From Telopea speciosissima (taxonomy: Eukaryota > Streptophyta > Magnoliopsida > Proteales > Proteaceae): a stretch of 64,000 bases of DNA. The position numbers and the translations under genes were made by a program. Below, in pieces: positions 35,590-47,329 of the stretch (its first letter is position 1; the number at the start of each line of letters is the position of its first letter). Location: contig NC_057921.1 of assembly GCF_018873765.1 (NCBI RefSeq), forward strand, positions 66,267,557-66,331,556, given 5' to 3'. The notes below the pieces were generated by a model. The model saw nothing but the letters and a program-made list of their open reading frames with translations, had not been told where the DNA came from and did not search any database.

Positions 35590-38272
35590 TGTCACGCCCC
35601 TATTCCTGACAAGGAATATAATACAATATAAAGGGTGACTAGGACGACGCATGTCATTCTACTAAGCTATCCGGATCACTGACACAGTGTCCCAACACAC
35701 AGTCATAACCAATATTAAAGCAATATAATATCAGAATGCGGAAAAAAAATATTACATTCCAAAGATCAGTAGTTTTGCGGAACCGTATAAAATCAAATAG
35801 TTACAAGATGTTCAAGGCTAATGATAAAGTACTGTAATTAAATACATTTCCCATGACCATCTAATAACTATAAAAATGGTATAACAGTAAATGTTTATAC
35901 ATGGGCCTAAGCCCCAAAAGTAATAAAAAAGGGGTCAAGTTCCAAATATCCTCACGGCCCGTAGGCGTAATCATCACCAGGACACCCGTCGTCATGTTCC
36001 TCTAACACAGATTTCGGCTCCTCCGTACCAATATCATCGTATCCCAAGGGCTGGATTTCAAGTTCCGCGAGATACCCGCCATCTGCATCATAATCTAAAA
36101 AATGTGTACACGAGGGGGTTAGCTCCACTGAGCCAGTAAGGGGATGTGGATGCACAAACACACAATTCACACAGTCAATGATGCATGCATTATGTTAGTA
36201 AATTTTTCACCTATCACACATACTAAGTCAAAGGTATATGCTACTGTGACAACTCGGGAAACACTTTGGGTCACTTAACTTATCGTCACAATGAACCTCA
36301 ATTGTCACCAGTGGGCCTACGTCGGTCGAAGCCTCTAAGACCACCCAGTGGCAAACCCTGATAACCATTATTACCATGACTGGCCTCTCCCACCTCCACA
36401 GAATCCGGAGTTCTGGTTACCCAACACCTAAATCCCTGTTGGTAAGGGTCGTAGCATAAGGGTACAAAGGTCCTAGCCGTAAATATACTACATGCAAGTT
36501 CTATCGTCCCGAGAGGTATTCCGGGTGCATCAACGTCCCATTCCATCTAGCACCCGGGTATCAGCACGGCACGGCGCATACAGTTCAATATGACATTCAA
36601 TAAGATATTTCATAAATATATCCGGGGTTCCGACACCAGCACTCACCGGCACCGTAACCCAACAAAAGATGAAAAACAACCACAACATCATCATATCAAT
36701 CAATATTTAAAAGTATGCAAAATGCACTATCATGCTTAATAAATTATACAAATAGCATGGTACATATGCAAGTAGTAATAGCAAACCCAATCAATAACCA
36801 AACCCACTCACAATATGTTTTATGCCCCGATGTTACAAGTTATCACCGCGATTAAGTAACACGTCACAAGATGGGAATTTTAAACCTAAAGAAAGAGTGA
36901 GAATAGGTTAAACAAGAAAATGGGAGGATCCCCAAAAGGTATCCCATAAATCACCTAAGTATAAGGTTTCAAAGGCAGGGTGATTTTATGGGTGGTCTCA
37001 TGCCCAATTCTTGAAACTGTATGTAAATCCTAGATTACCAGGGACTCAGAAAGGTCTCTGCCAAGTGCGATTTTATGGGTGATTTCTCTCAGAACATGAA
37101 ATCACACGTAAATCCGAGCTTAACAGAGGCTTAAACAGGGAGGTGAATTTCAGGGTGGTTTCTTGCAGGTCTTAAAATCACATGTAAAACCTCATACCTC
37201 TAGGTCCGAGTTTTAAAGGATTTCTCACTAAGGGTTCCTTTCCCAAGAGGTTTAAAGGTAAAAAGATTTCAAAGGAGCTTCCCCCATAGGTCCATTAGGG
37301 TTCTAAGACCTCATTAGGTCCATACAATCCAAGGGATTCAAGAGGAAAATCTAAGAAGAACTTATTCTAAGGCATTATAGGGTAGAAACCCTATATCTCT
37401 TAAATAGAATGGGCTTGTGAGCCTTAGGGCTAACAATGGAGTGTAGTTACTCCACAATAGCCTAGGTTATAGGTCCCAATCGATCCTTGGGTTCCAAGTG
37501 GAACCCTAGATCAAGTATTTTTTCATTTTTCAAACCCCAAAACCCAAAATAGAAGAAGAGAGGAGGGTTTTAATGGCTTACCTACCCCAAGGTAGAAGAG
37601 CTCCACGTTGAGAGCTTCAAGAAGTGAGGTCCCAAGCCTCCAACCAAGCTTCTCCACCCTTCTTCCTCTTTCCTTCTTTCTCTCTTCCATGTTTTTGGGG
37701 TAGATGGGAATAGTAATGGCCAAATGAAGGCCCCATTAGTTCTATTTAAGGTAAGTGGGGCTTAAGGTCCATTTGGTTGGGTAAGATAATAGAATAAAAC
37801 CCATTCTTGGGTCAAATAAGTTAAATGGGTCACCTAAATTAAATGGGTCAATCCACTGGTTCTAAATAGAAAAGAAGCCTATCAAAGGGGATCTATTAAA
37901 GGGTGGAGTCCACATAATATGGGATCATAAGTCCCTCATACATTTCTCGAGGTAAGTGGGACTCATAAGTATAATATTCCCTACTCAAGTAAAATAACCC
38001 GGACGGTCCAAACCTTGACCCGCACTTCGAGTACATCAAGGGAAAGGATAAATAAATAAGTCAAGGGCTAGAACTTACTTCTCTATTGTCATGGTTTGTC
38101 CCCCATGACCCCGAATAGTTTCCTCCACAGGCAAACCCGTACTGTGGTCAGTAATTTTGTAGCTGGGTTTGACCACCAGTGAGAACAACTCACTAGCATA
38201 CATGGCAACGGTAACTACACATCCCAGGTAAGAAATAATAATTAATTATAATCCCGGGATGCGGGTATAACA
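35590..38272 (-). mobile_element. solo LTR, 2.68 kb
   Basis: Begins TGTCACGCCCC and ends GGGTATAACA, with GTATT at 35585-35589 and 38273-38277 as a 5-bp target duplication. Outside the duplication the sequence continues the interrupted repeat (ATAATAGTGTATT ... TGTATGACAAAATTAAC). The reverse reading TGTTATACCCG...GGGGCGTGACA is a common end pair for large plant Gypsy LTRs, so minus orientation and a Gypsy origin are likely but inferred. No internal region or second LTR remains. Small open frames inside carry no domain. Confidence 0.85.
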
Positions 38273-38309
38273 GTATTTGTATGACAAAATTAACACATAA
38301 TATGAGAAC

Positions 38310-39149
38310 TTGGTTTTTAATGTTTTATAAAAATTTAATCCAACCAACCACATCAATGGTTATTGAAGCTGCATCTAATTCCTTCTAACATTACATTTTG
38401 GATTCTAGGAACACATGCATTGCATAAGATCTTCACAGAGCATAGGCTTATCCTCTGTACGTACTCTCAAAAAATAATTTAAAATGTAGAACTGAACACA
38501 CGATCAGTCATTTCAGGGTGATTCCGCATTTTGCAACATATCATAATGACTATGAAGTACGTAGATGAAAGTAATCGATCTAGAATGCATTTCAAGAATG
38601 CATACCAAACACAACAACCTTAATAACAAAGGAGTCTATCCCACAAGGAATTGGATTAATTATTTTATGGGACTATGGGAGGAAAAAGACTATCTAGGCG
38701 TGTGCAATGCGTTGCTATTGCGCCCAAACACATGGGTGGATGAAATGATCACCATGCCCCCTCTAGACGAAATGACCACCGGATATCCATGGAAAGCGGG
38801 ATTTCTAGGCTCAGGGGCAGCATACCGCACATGTGCCCATTTATTTTATTTGGGAAAAATTACTTAGATCCACTAGATAAGAACGAAAATTACAAGAGAA
38901 GTAGATTTCAACGTTCAAATTTATTTTACATTCATTATTTTCTATTTCAAAAAGACTTACTTAATCACCAAAGTTGATTATACCTCATGCCAAATCAAAT
39001 AAAAACAAACTTCCAAAATTACTTAAGGGAAATACACCTTAATTCTTGAAATAAAAAACAATTGAAAAACAAACTTTGGGGATTGAGTAAATCTTTTCAC
39101 AAGTAAAACAAATTTGAAACGCCCCACTGACAGCAGAAGAGAGAAAGAG
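38310..39149. other. upstream flank of glucuronokinase
   Basis: No gene is seen. A foldback-like fragment lies near 38690-38830 (GAAATGATCACCATGCCCCC, GACGAAATGACCACCGG), of the hairpin MITE kind. The last few hundred bases should hold the glucuronokinase promoter and 5' UTR; I could not place a TATA box with confidence. Confidence 0.4.
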
Positions 39150-42100
39150 ATGGTGTATTTGGATGATAAATCTTCTTCAGGGAAGAAAAGAAGCATAGAT
39201 ACAATGAGGGAGAACGATTCCTGCTCTGATGGTTCCTCTGTGATCGAGCACAAGGCCTATGCTAGAGTTGGATTCCTTGGAAACCCTAGCGATGTGTACT
39301 TCGGTCGGACCATCTCCTTTAGCCTCGGTAATTTTTTTGCTTCCGTTCGGTTGGAGCCCTCTGATGATCTCGTCATAAGTCCCCACCCTCGCCATGACCT
39401 TGTTCAATTCGACTCCTTAGATCAAATGGTTTGCTCTCTCTCTGTTAAGAATTTGACTAGCTACGGTTCTGCATTTCTCTAAGCTAATTTAACTGAGACG
39501 ATGTGATGTTTCTCTCTGCTATTCAATATTTTTTCTGTGTAATCTGGGTGTTAAGGTGATCCAATTGTATTTATAGTAACCTATCAAATTAAAAAAAGGG
39601 GATTTTTTTCTTCTTCCAAAAAGTGTTTGATAAGTTTATATTGATTGTTAGTACCTGTCTTAGTAAGTTTGTGGTGGGCACCTGCTTGACTGATCTCCTC
39701 TCTGTTCGAATTTGTTTGCAACATTGATATTGGCAAAGTGCACACTGTGGAAGACCTTTTTGATTTGAAGAGGACGAGAATGCTTATGCTGCTGATAAAG
39801 AAATTGGTCAGGGTTTGTAAAGCTTAATGCGTTTGATGCTTTTCTTTTAGTTGGGTAGGGATTTGCTCCCTGAGACATGCAATGTTGGTCATTTAGAAAC
39901 TCTCAGACTTGTACTGTTTCAAGCCTCACAAATTCAATATCCAACTTCTTTCGTGAAACATTTCTTGTTGCCTGTAATTCACAAATTTCCTTTCGGTATA
40001 ATAAAACATATTGCATATCAATACTTTATTCTAAAGTACAGAAATGAACCGTAATAATAATGGTGAAGGTTACTGCTCAGTGCCTTCCTCAGATATGCTT
40101 CTTTTGGAAATCTGCAAATCTGTACTCTCCTACTACTAGTAGAAAAGAGTTGCAACATTCCTATGCATGTTAAGGTTGTTGGAATCACTTGCACTAGCTA
40201 AAGGAAGTTAAATATACTCTTCTTTATGGACATATGTAATTGGATCTTGAATTGTCCACTTCACTCCAGCTATAGTGAGAACTATTATGTAGCTAATGGA
40301 TTGAAGGTTTTAATCTGGTCTATTCATCCAGTGGCAATGATACATGAAGGAGATATAGAGAGTAACATATAAGATATCTTACCGTCCAGTTGACTGACCA
40401 AGTAGTCTACACAGAAAGAGAACTATTGGGTTGGCTTTTTTAAACTTTGCATTTATCTATGTGGCCCTCAAGTCCTCAACAAGTCTCAAATGTAATCTTA
40501 AATTATCTTCCTTTAGCTCTAGGTTTTTTTGTATGCCATGGTGTTATTGCTCATGCTCTAACAAAACAAGCTTTATTGACTAAAAAATCTGCATTCAAAG
40601 TTACTATTCCATCTTTGAACCTCAAATATGTACAAGTTCCTTTTCAAATATTTTCAGTTCTTATTCCAGCTATTCCTTAGCATGCAATTTTGTCTTGAAT
40701 GTCATTATCTATGTGCAGTTGCTTTTAAATTGGTCACTTTATTCATCATGCTTACATATTTATCTTGCAGGTGGATCGGCTACAAAATGAAGGTTATTAT
40801 GGAGGGGTGCGCTTACTTATGGCTCTTTGTAAAGTTTTTTACAATTATTGTAAAGACAACAATGTTGATCTTAATGGTGGGAATTTCACGCTCTCATATG
40901 ATACCAATATCCCCCGTCAGGTAAAGCTTTACAACAATGCTGGTAGTTGTTTTTTTTTTTTTTTTTGTGGTTGGGGGGGGGGGGGATGAAAACAGCAATC
41001 TGAATTGAAAAAAAAGAGTGTTAGTGCCATATGCTTGCTAGTGAAAAATCTGTGCCTCAGGTATCGTTAATATACCTTTGAAGCTTAAGGTGTTATTCGT
41101 ATCTCATCAATTACTACAGGGAATCTTATTTTGAGAATTGTCATGTTAATGTTATGAACTGCAATGATAGGTCTGGTGGGATGTTTTTATGAAAGGTGGA
41201 TTCTATGGAAAGGAACAACTTATTTCAGCATCTATGACTGTGCTCTGAGTGTATGGTTTTCTTTTGCGGGGACATATAACACAAATATACCGATAATGCA
41301 AGGACTGGGAAGATTGTTTCCTTTGTTCCAAAAGCCTCAGCTTGCACCTAGTTTTGCTAATGAATCCATAATAGCTTGCACATACTTAACATGTTGATGT
41401 ATGAGAGAAGACAATGGTCATCCTCTAACCAATAATTTGCATTTGCCACGTGTCTTGTGCTTCCAAGAACATTCAATGACTCGTCCTATCATTCTCATGA
41501 AGTTCTTATTGTAGATCTGTAGCTGTTGCAGAATAGCCTTAGTTTCTGATTCATTCACCTATTGGTTCTGTGAATATCTTGATATTCCATTTCTTTCTTA
41601 TATTTTATTTAAGGCAACCGAAGGCCAAATAAAACCTGGGCATTCCCTTCAGCAACTTTTGCTTCCGAAAAAAAATCATCGCAGAACATCTCATTGTTTC
41701 CCCCTTATGCTTTTGATAGATTGAAAGAAGCTATTAATAGTGATTCTTAGTGGTCCAAAAGGTATATTGGAAACTGTCATCAAGAACAGTAACGCTACTA
41801 GCGAATTGGCACTCTGCTCTATTGGCTCCTTTGAAAGAATAGTTATCTTGTATTGCAGCATGCACACATTTTCCCTCTCATTTGATAAGACAAATGTTAA
41901 TTCATTGTGAACTGTTACTCCATGAGGATGCCTCAATTGATTGAATGTTAAGCTGGCTGTATGATGTTTTCCATTATAATATATTAGTCATGGTCATAGC
42001 ACTATGCCCAGCCCCCAGCCCCCAGCCCGGTATTTTATTTTCCTTATCCTTCTCCTCCTTTTGGGTGGGGGGGGGGTAATAAAGCTCTAGTCCATACCAA

Positions 42101-45059
42101 ATCAAATCCGAGTGTCTATCTGTCTATCTGTAGGTGTGTTGTTAGTTTATGGATATGTGGTGGGGTGGGGATTAACAAGTCCTAGTCCCTACCAAATCAA
42201 ATCAGGGTTTCAACATGTAGGCTGTGCAGTGAGGTGGTTTCTGGACAAGAGTGCTTCTGATTTTAAATCATGGTTCTGTAACAGCTTTTCTGTGAGCTTT
42301 GGGCTCAGGACACTTACCTATTGGCAACTCAACCAAAATGATACTGTTTTTGAAACTTTATCAGTAGTGTGCTCTTCAGAAAGTATTACCTGCTGTCTCT
42401 AAATGCAATAGCATGTTTATCTTTCTTCAGAATAAAAGTCTTTCAATAGAAATTATTGTTTACCATATGGAGTGCCAATTTAAATTAGAATCCAGATGAT
42501 GTACCAATCCAATTATTATATATTTCTTCTTCACTGTGCTTGTTGAAACCACTTATATTTCTAGTCCTTTTTCAGTTTTCTTTTTGCATGCCCCCTTTCT
42601 CGTAGATGTTCATTTTTTGATTGCCACTCCAAGGTTGGGAATAAAATCAAGATATTTCTTTTCTTTATTAAAGGAACATTTATATAAATATCTCTCTAAA
42701 CGAAACATTATTTATGTAAATGTCTCTCAAAACAAAACATTTTGTTAATTTCATTTTTTTTTTCAAACCCTCACAATACAGTTTAGATATTCTTTTAATT
42801 GGAATGTTTATCTTCTTTTTTTTTCCGTTGTAGATTTGATTTGATGATCTATGGCATTTGTAATAAATTTTATATTCGTGCGGATCATTTTTATTTGCAT
42901 TTATGGTCTTTGTTCTATATTAGGTCAATATTTTATCACAGTAACTCATATGAGTGCCTTTATTATTCATTCTCCATCAAATGGACGAAGTATAGCTCAT
43001 CATTTTCATATTTCAGACAGGACTTTCAGGTTCCAGTGCCATTGTATGTGCTGCCCTCAACTGCCTCCTCGACTTCCATAAAGTTCGACACCTGGTTAAA
43101 GTTGAGATCAGGCCTAACCTTATTCTTGATGCAGAGAAGGAGCTTGGAATTGTTGCTGGTCTTCAAGACCGGGTTGCGCAGGTCTATGGAGGACTTGTTT
43201 ACATGGTACAAAATATTTCAATTTTGATACCGATAATTGAGATTAAGATTTATTTTCCCAATATCAATTTCAACATTGATATCTAGCAGGATTTTAGCAC
43301 GGAATATATGGATGACTTGGGGCATGGCATGTATACACCCATGGATATCAACGTTCTTCCTCCTCTTCATCTCATTTATGCTGAAAATCCAAGTGATTCT
43401 GGAAAGGTTTTGGCTTCTTTAACTATCTTCCTAGTCTCTCTTCGTCACTTCTTGTCCTAACCAAAGAGATAGTCACTGAAAAAGCAAATGTTCTGGAATT
43501 TTAAACATCATCATGACAGAAGTTTGCGGTCTCTGCAACACACACATTAGGAAGTGATTATGTTGGGAATTGGGCAAGCTACAAATCTTGCCTAATCTAT
43601 CAATGTGGCATGATGTGACATTTGTGGGGAGAGATGCAATGTTTGATCTTCTAGATTGAAGATTGACATGAGAAAATTCTCCTAATCTTCATATCTTAGG
43701 AATTTATGACCGTCTTCAAAATGATTGGAACTGGCTCTAAGAATCTAGATTGCTCATGGTTCCAATTATCGCTTTGGTCCCCCAAAAGGAGGGTGGTAGG
43801 GGTGGGGAAGCTTCTTTTTTCCCTCTTTGTAACATTTCCTCATTTTCTTATATAATAATGGGAGAGGGATGGGTATGCTAGCACCCTATGTGTCTATCTC
43901 TCTCTTCCCCCCCTTTGAAATGACTCCCTTACACTTGAAAGGGGGGAAGAGAGAGATAGACACATAGGGTGCTAGCATACGGTATACCGCTAACATACCC
44001 AACCTTTTCTCTATAATAATATACATTAATTTTCTATTTTGAGATGGATTCTTCATACAATACTTGTCAATGCAGGTTCACAGTACTGTTCGTAATAGAT
44101 GGCTTGCTGGTGATGAGTTTATAATATCATCAATGAGAGAAGTTGCAAATATTGCTTTACAAGGCTTTACAGCATTAATTGAAAAGGACTACACCAGACT
44201 TGCAGAACTTATTAATCAAAATTTTGATTTTCGAAGGTAAAGAAGTTCTATTACATTCAGAAGTTTATGGTAAATATAAACATTAGTTACAATCAATTAG
44301 CATCAATCTAACCCCAAGAGGGTAGCCAAGTTGGCATGGGCGCTGGTCTAAATTGACAGGCGACCTGTGTTCGACTCCTCTTACCTGCTTGGGGCCACTC
44401 ACCTTGAATTTAATTGGCTTTCCACTTAAATCCTTGAATGATCCGGTCCTGTGACTGTGGGGTTTGTATGGGCCCGGGGGAATAGTCAGGCTGAAGGCCT
44501 GGATACCCTCGTTAGCAAAAAAAAATTAGCATCAATCTAAGATGTGGCCAGCTATACTTCTGTAGAGTTTATCCAAAGTCTTGGTTGGTGGACCTCAACT
44601 GATTTCTGCAATACCAAAATTTCCTTGATTTTGAGATCCATTAACCAAATTGGTTTCTATGATTGAGCGAAGCTACAATGAAGTCCATGATGGATCTGCC
44701 TTTGATGAATCTTAAACGTGCTTCAGAAATTGTTTGCCCACCCCTCCTGCATCCTTCTCTATTGATTTATGTTCTTGTTTTCATGTTACTAAATGTCTTT
44801 TTGTTGGTAACACAGGCAGATGTTTGGAGATGACGCTCTTGGTTCTATGAATATAGAGATGGTGGAAGTAGCCAGAAGTGTGGGAGCTGCATCAAAATTT
44901 ACCGGGAGTGGAGGAGCTGTAATTGCATTTTGTCCAGATGGGCCTTCGCAAGTGAAGCTTCTTGAAGATGCTTGCCAGAAGGCTGGCTTTGTTGTTCAGC
45001 CAGCAGTAGTTGTTCCTTCTTTTCTAAATGATGTTGATCTCAAAACCTTGTCTTCTTAA
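39150..45059 (+). CDS. GLCAK: glucuronokinase (GHMP kinase family)
   Basis: Six exons: 39150-39428, 40771-40920, 43017-43205, 43290-43406, 44076-44236 and 44816-45059, giving 379 residues with all junctions in frame. Reaction: D-glucuronate + ATP to glucuronate 1-phosphate, the salvage step from the myo-inositol oxygenase route that feeds UDP-glucuronate into cell-wall sugars. Seen: [20 protein letters not shown] near the N-terminus; [10 protein letters not shown], then the GHMP ATP-binding loop [13 protein letters not shown] at 144-156; [36 protein letters not shown]; and the C-terminal GHMP motif KFTGSGGAV. These match Arabidopsis GLCAK1 (about 360 aa) almost throughout. ATG 39150 is the first in frame; the frame before it opens only with TTG. 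The introns have collected mobile DNA: a hairpin MITE in intron 4 and a SINE in intron 5. Confidence 0.95.
40921..43016 (+). other. glucuronokinase intron 2 (2.1 kb)
   Basis: Bounded by CAG|GTAAAG and TTTCAG|ACAGG. Contains a T/G run at 40951-40985 and, near 42078-42210, an internal direct repeat of a phrase of the form CTAGTCC.TACCAAATCAAATC. No exon or transposon with clear ends could be resolved. Confidence 0.6.
43860..44011. mobile_element. near-perfect hairpin MITE in glucuronokinase intron 4
   Basis: Inside, 43873-43980 is an inverted repeat with arms of about 46 bp that differ by perhaps one base (GTATGCTAGCACCCTATGTG ... inverse CACATAGGGTGCTAGCATAC) around a loop of under 20 bp. The outer ends GGGAGAGGGATGGGTATG and CATACCCAACCTTTTCTC are also inverse. 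TATAATAAT flanks it at 43851-43859 and 44012-44020, a perfect 9-bp target duplication. Confidence 0.9.
44312..44523 (+). mobile_element. tRNA-derived SINE in glucuronokinase intron 5
   Basis: Begins CCCCAAGAGGGTAGCCAAGT with an A-box-like GTAGCCAAGTTGGCATGGGC and a B-box-like TGTGTTCGACTCC, and ends in an A-run. AATTAGCATCAATCTAA at 44295-44311 recurs at 44524-44540 as a 17-bp target duplication, perfect over its whole length. It lies in the same direction as the gene. Confidence 0.9.
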
Positions 45060-45598
45060 TGACTAATAATGTACTAGAGGTAATGGTATGATGGATAATG
45101 GTCTTATCCTTAATACTCATCTAGTTTGTTAAAGGTCCTTAGGCATGAGGTTCCTTGATATTTGATTCATTTATTCATAATTTGATGCAATAATGAATTA
45201 GGTGGTCCAGTTTCTCATCCATGGCTGTTAGACTTCTTATTGCAGCACCTAAACTGTTCACACAATTATGGAACTGTGTTCTTACTTCCAAATGATTATG
45301 CAATCAGTTGATTATGGTCATTTATTCCTTTTGTGGACTTCTTGGGGCCTTGTGCACGTGCCTTCTTGCAAGTTTTAAAAACTCAGAATCGGGTATGGGA
45401 TTGGCCTCTATCAATTTCGATTCGTATCGGCCTGGAATTGGATGGAATTGTCCGGACTAGAAGCATTCAATCTAACTCGGTCAGAACTCGTCTGTTGAGA
45501 ATCGAAGTTAATGGGGATTGGGTCTGTCTATTCTGAGTCGAAATGGTTGATTTTGATCTGATTTGTAAAACCCTTGCTTCATCATTCGTATCGACATC
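45060..45598. other. glucuronokinase 3' flank
   Basis: No further gene. The first part should be the 3' UTR. From about 45375 to 45595 is the GAATCG-rich degenerate repeat seen elsewhere (CGGCCTGGAATTGGATGG). Confidence 0.4.
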
Positions 45599-47329
45599 GC
45601 TTGATAACCTTACTTGGTGTTTCTGTTCTAGAAGTGTGCTGCGAAATACCAATATATTTTTTTGTTTTGTAGCACATTTTTTTTCATTTTCTTTGCTGAG
45701 AAACCGTTTTTTACCTGCTTGGTAAACCTGTTCTGAAAATTTGTTCCCAAGAGACTCCCTCTGCAATTTCTTATCCTCTTGCCTGCTTCTCCCAACTTCA
45801 AATAAGCCGCAAAATGGCATTGGCTCGCCCAATTTCTCTCCCAAAACACACACCCACCTCCCTCCTACACTCCGACTTCGTCCCTCCTCCACCTTCGTCT
45901 CTCAAACCCTTCAACAACAACAATAGAAACCAGAGCCCAACTCCTCCTTGCACCAACCTTTTTCATTTTTTGCACGCCCCTCTTGCTGATCAGAGCATCT
46001 GCAAGTGTTCTATGAACCATCAATAATGGTGAAAATCATAAACAAATAATCCTCTCCAATAAAGCCCAAAGAACAGCTCACAGAAAACAAGGAGAAATTT
46101 TCTTCAATTTCTCTTCAATTCCGACTTGATTCCCAAACAAAATATACATACAACAAATTCTCCTTTATTGGTGAAAACCAAAGCTAAAACCTAATAAACA
46201 AATTGAAGGGAGAGTGAGAGACTGCAACCGTGAGAGCGAGAGACTGAGAGCTCCTGTAGATTCACTTCCACTTACACAAGTAATGTTATTTTTCTTGCCA
46301 AAAAAAAAAAAATTTCTGTTCAAATTTCTTCCTGGGCGAATACAGTGGTTAGGTGAATAACCATATAAGAGGAAGCACAGAACTCAAATACTTTCTCATG
46401 ATTCAATCTGATAACAGAGGACTGACAATTTCTGGGTAATCGATGCCTTTCTGATTGTTCTTTGGGGTTGGGCTCTTGTTAATCAACAATCACCGCTAAA
46501 ATCGCTGCCAAGCTCTTGCTCATGCTCGCTACCCACCATCGCCTCCTCTTGTCTAAGCTCGTTCATCAAAAAGCTTGAAGAAAAATGATCTCAAACCCAG
46601 CCTGAATGGACTCCGAATCATTAACGAATAAACTGTATCTATTGAATCTAGCAGATGAGAATAGAAACCCTAGAAGTAGAATCCGATCAATCAATCAAAG
46701 AAAAACCAAATAAAGTTTGCTGAACCCAGAGAGAAGGAGAAGAATCCATCGCAACCCTCTGCATCTTCTTCAACATAACATACCGTAGAAGGGACTATAC
46801 CCACTAGCATCCTCAGCTTCGACCTCGTTTCCTTCTCTCACTCGATTTAGGGTATGAGTTGCAGAGACTAAGAGAGAGATAGTTGCAGAGCCTGCGAGAG
46901 AGAGAGAGAGAGTTGCAGAGCCTGCGAGAGAGAAAGACAGAGCGACAGCTTGAGGCTTCGACGATGGCAGCAGCAACTCGAAGCGATGGCCTGAGGCTTC
47001 GACGAGGGCAGCAGCAACTGGAATCGTCGTTAGGGTTGTCTTCTCAGAGCGATGGAGGAGTTTCCCGCCGTGAAGAATGTAAGGGTGAAGAAGGAGTGTT
47101 TAGGTTTTGGGGGGTTTGGGTTAAAGATTTATCGGGCATACTTTTTGTCCAATTGTGCTGAGCAATGCAGAACATGTATTTGTAAAATGTCTTCTAGATA
47201 ATAGAAATAATGATTTATCCATCAGAGAACAATTTATATTGAACAGTAGTTATCAAGCACTTTTCTAGTGTTTTTGTGTTTCTCAGCATAAAAAAACACC
47301 AGAAACTGATTCTGGGAAGATTATCAAGC
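45599..47329. mobile_element. nonautonomous TIR element, copy 2 (1.73 kb)
   Basis: Ends GCTTGATAACC and GATTATCAAGC are inverse. The left subterminal GTGTTTCTGTTCTAGAAGTG and the right subterminal GTGTTTTTGTGTTTCTCAGC match those of the copy at 26403-28156, as does the stretch ATTTATCGGGCA...GAGCAATG near 47130-47165. At 45814 an ATG opens a 70-codon frame starting MALARPISLPKHTPTSLLHS, Ser/Pro-rich like a plastid transit peptide, without counterpart in copy 1. It may be a captured first exon. No transposase is seen. Confidence 0.65.

Noticed and set aside
35952-36546. Minus-strand open frames inside the 2.68-kb solo LTR
   Set aside because: Short, no domain, and located in LTR sequence; likely chance.
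39114-39149. Longer N-terminus for the glucuronokinase
   Set aside because: The extension opens with TTG, not ATG; the conserved part starts well after ATG 39150.
44312-44523. Functional tRNA gene
   Set aside because: It has A/B-box-like motifs but no cloverleaf that I can close; the A tail and 17-bp duplication show a SINE.
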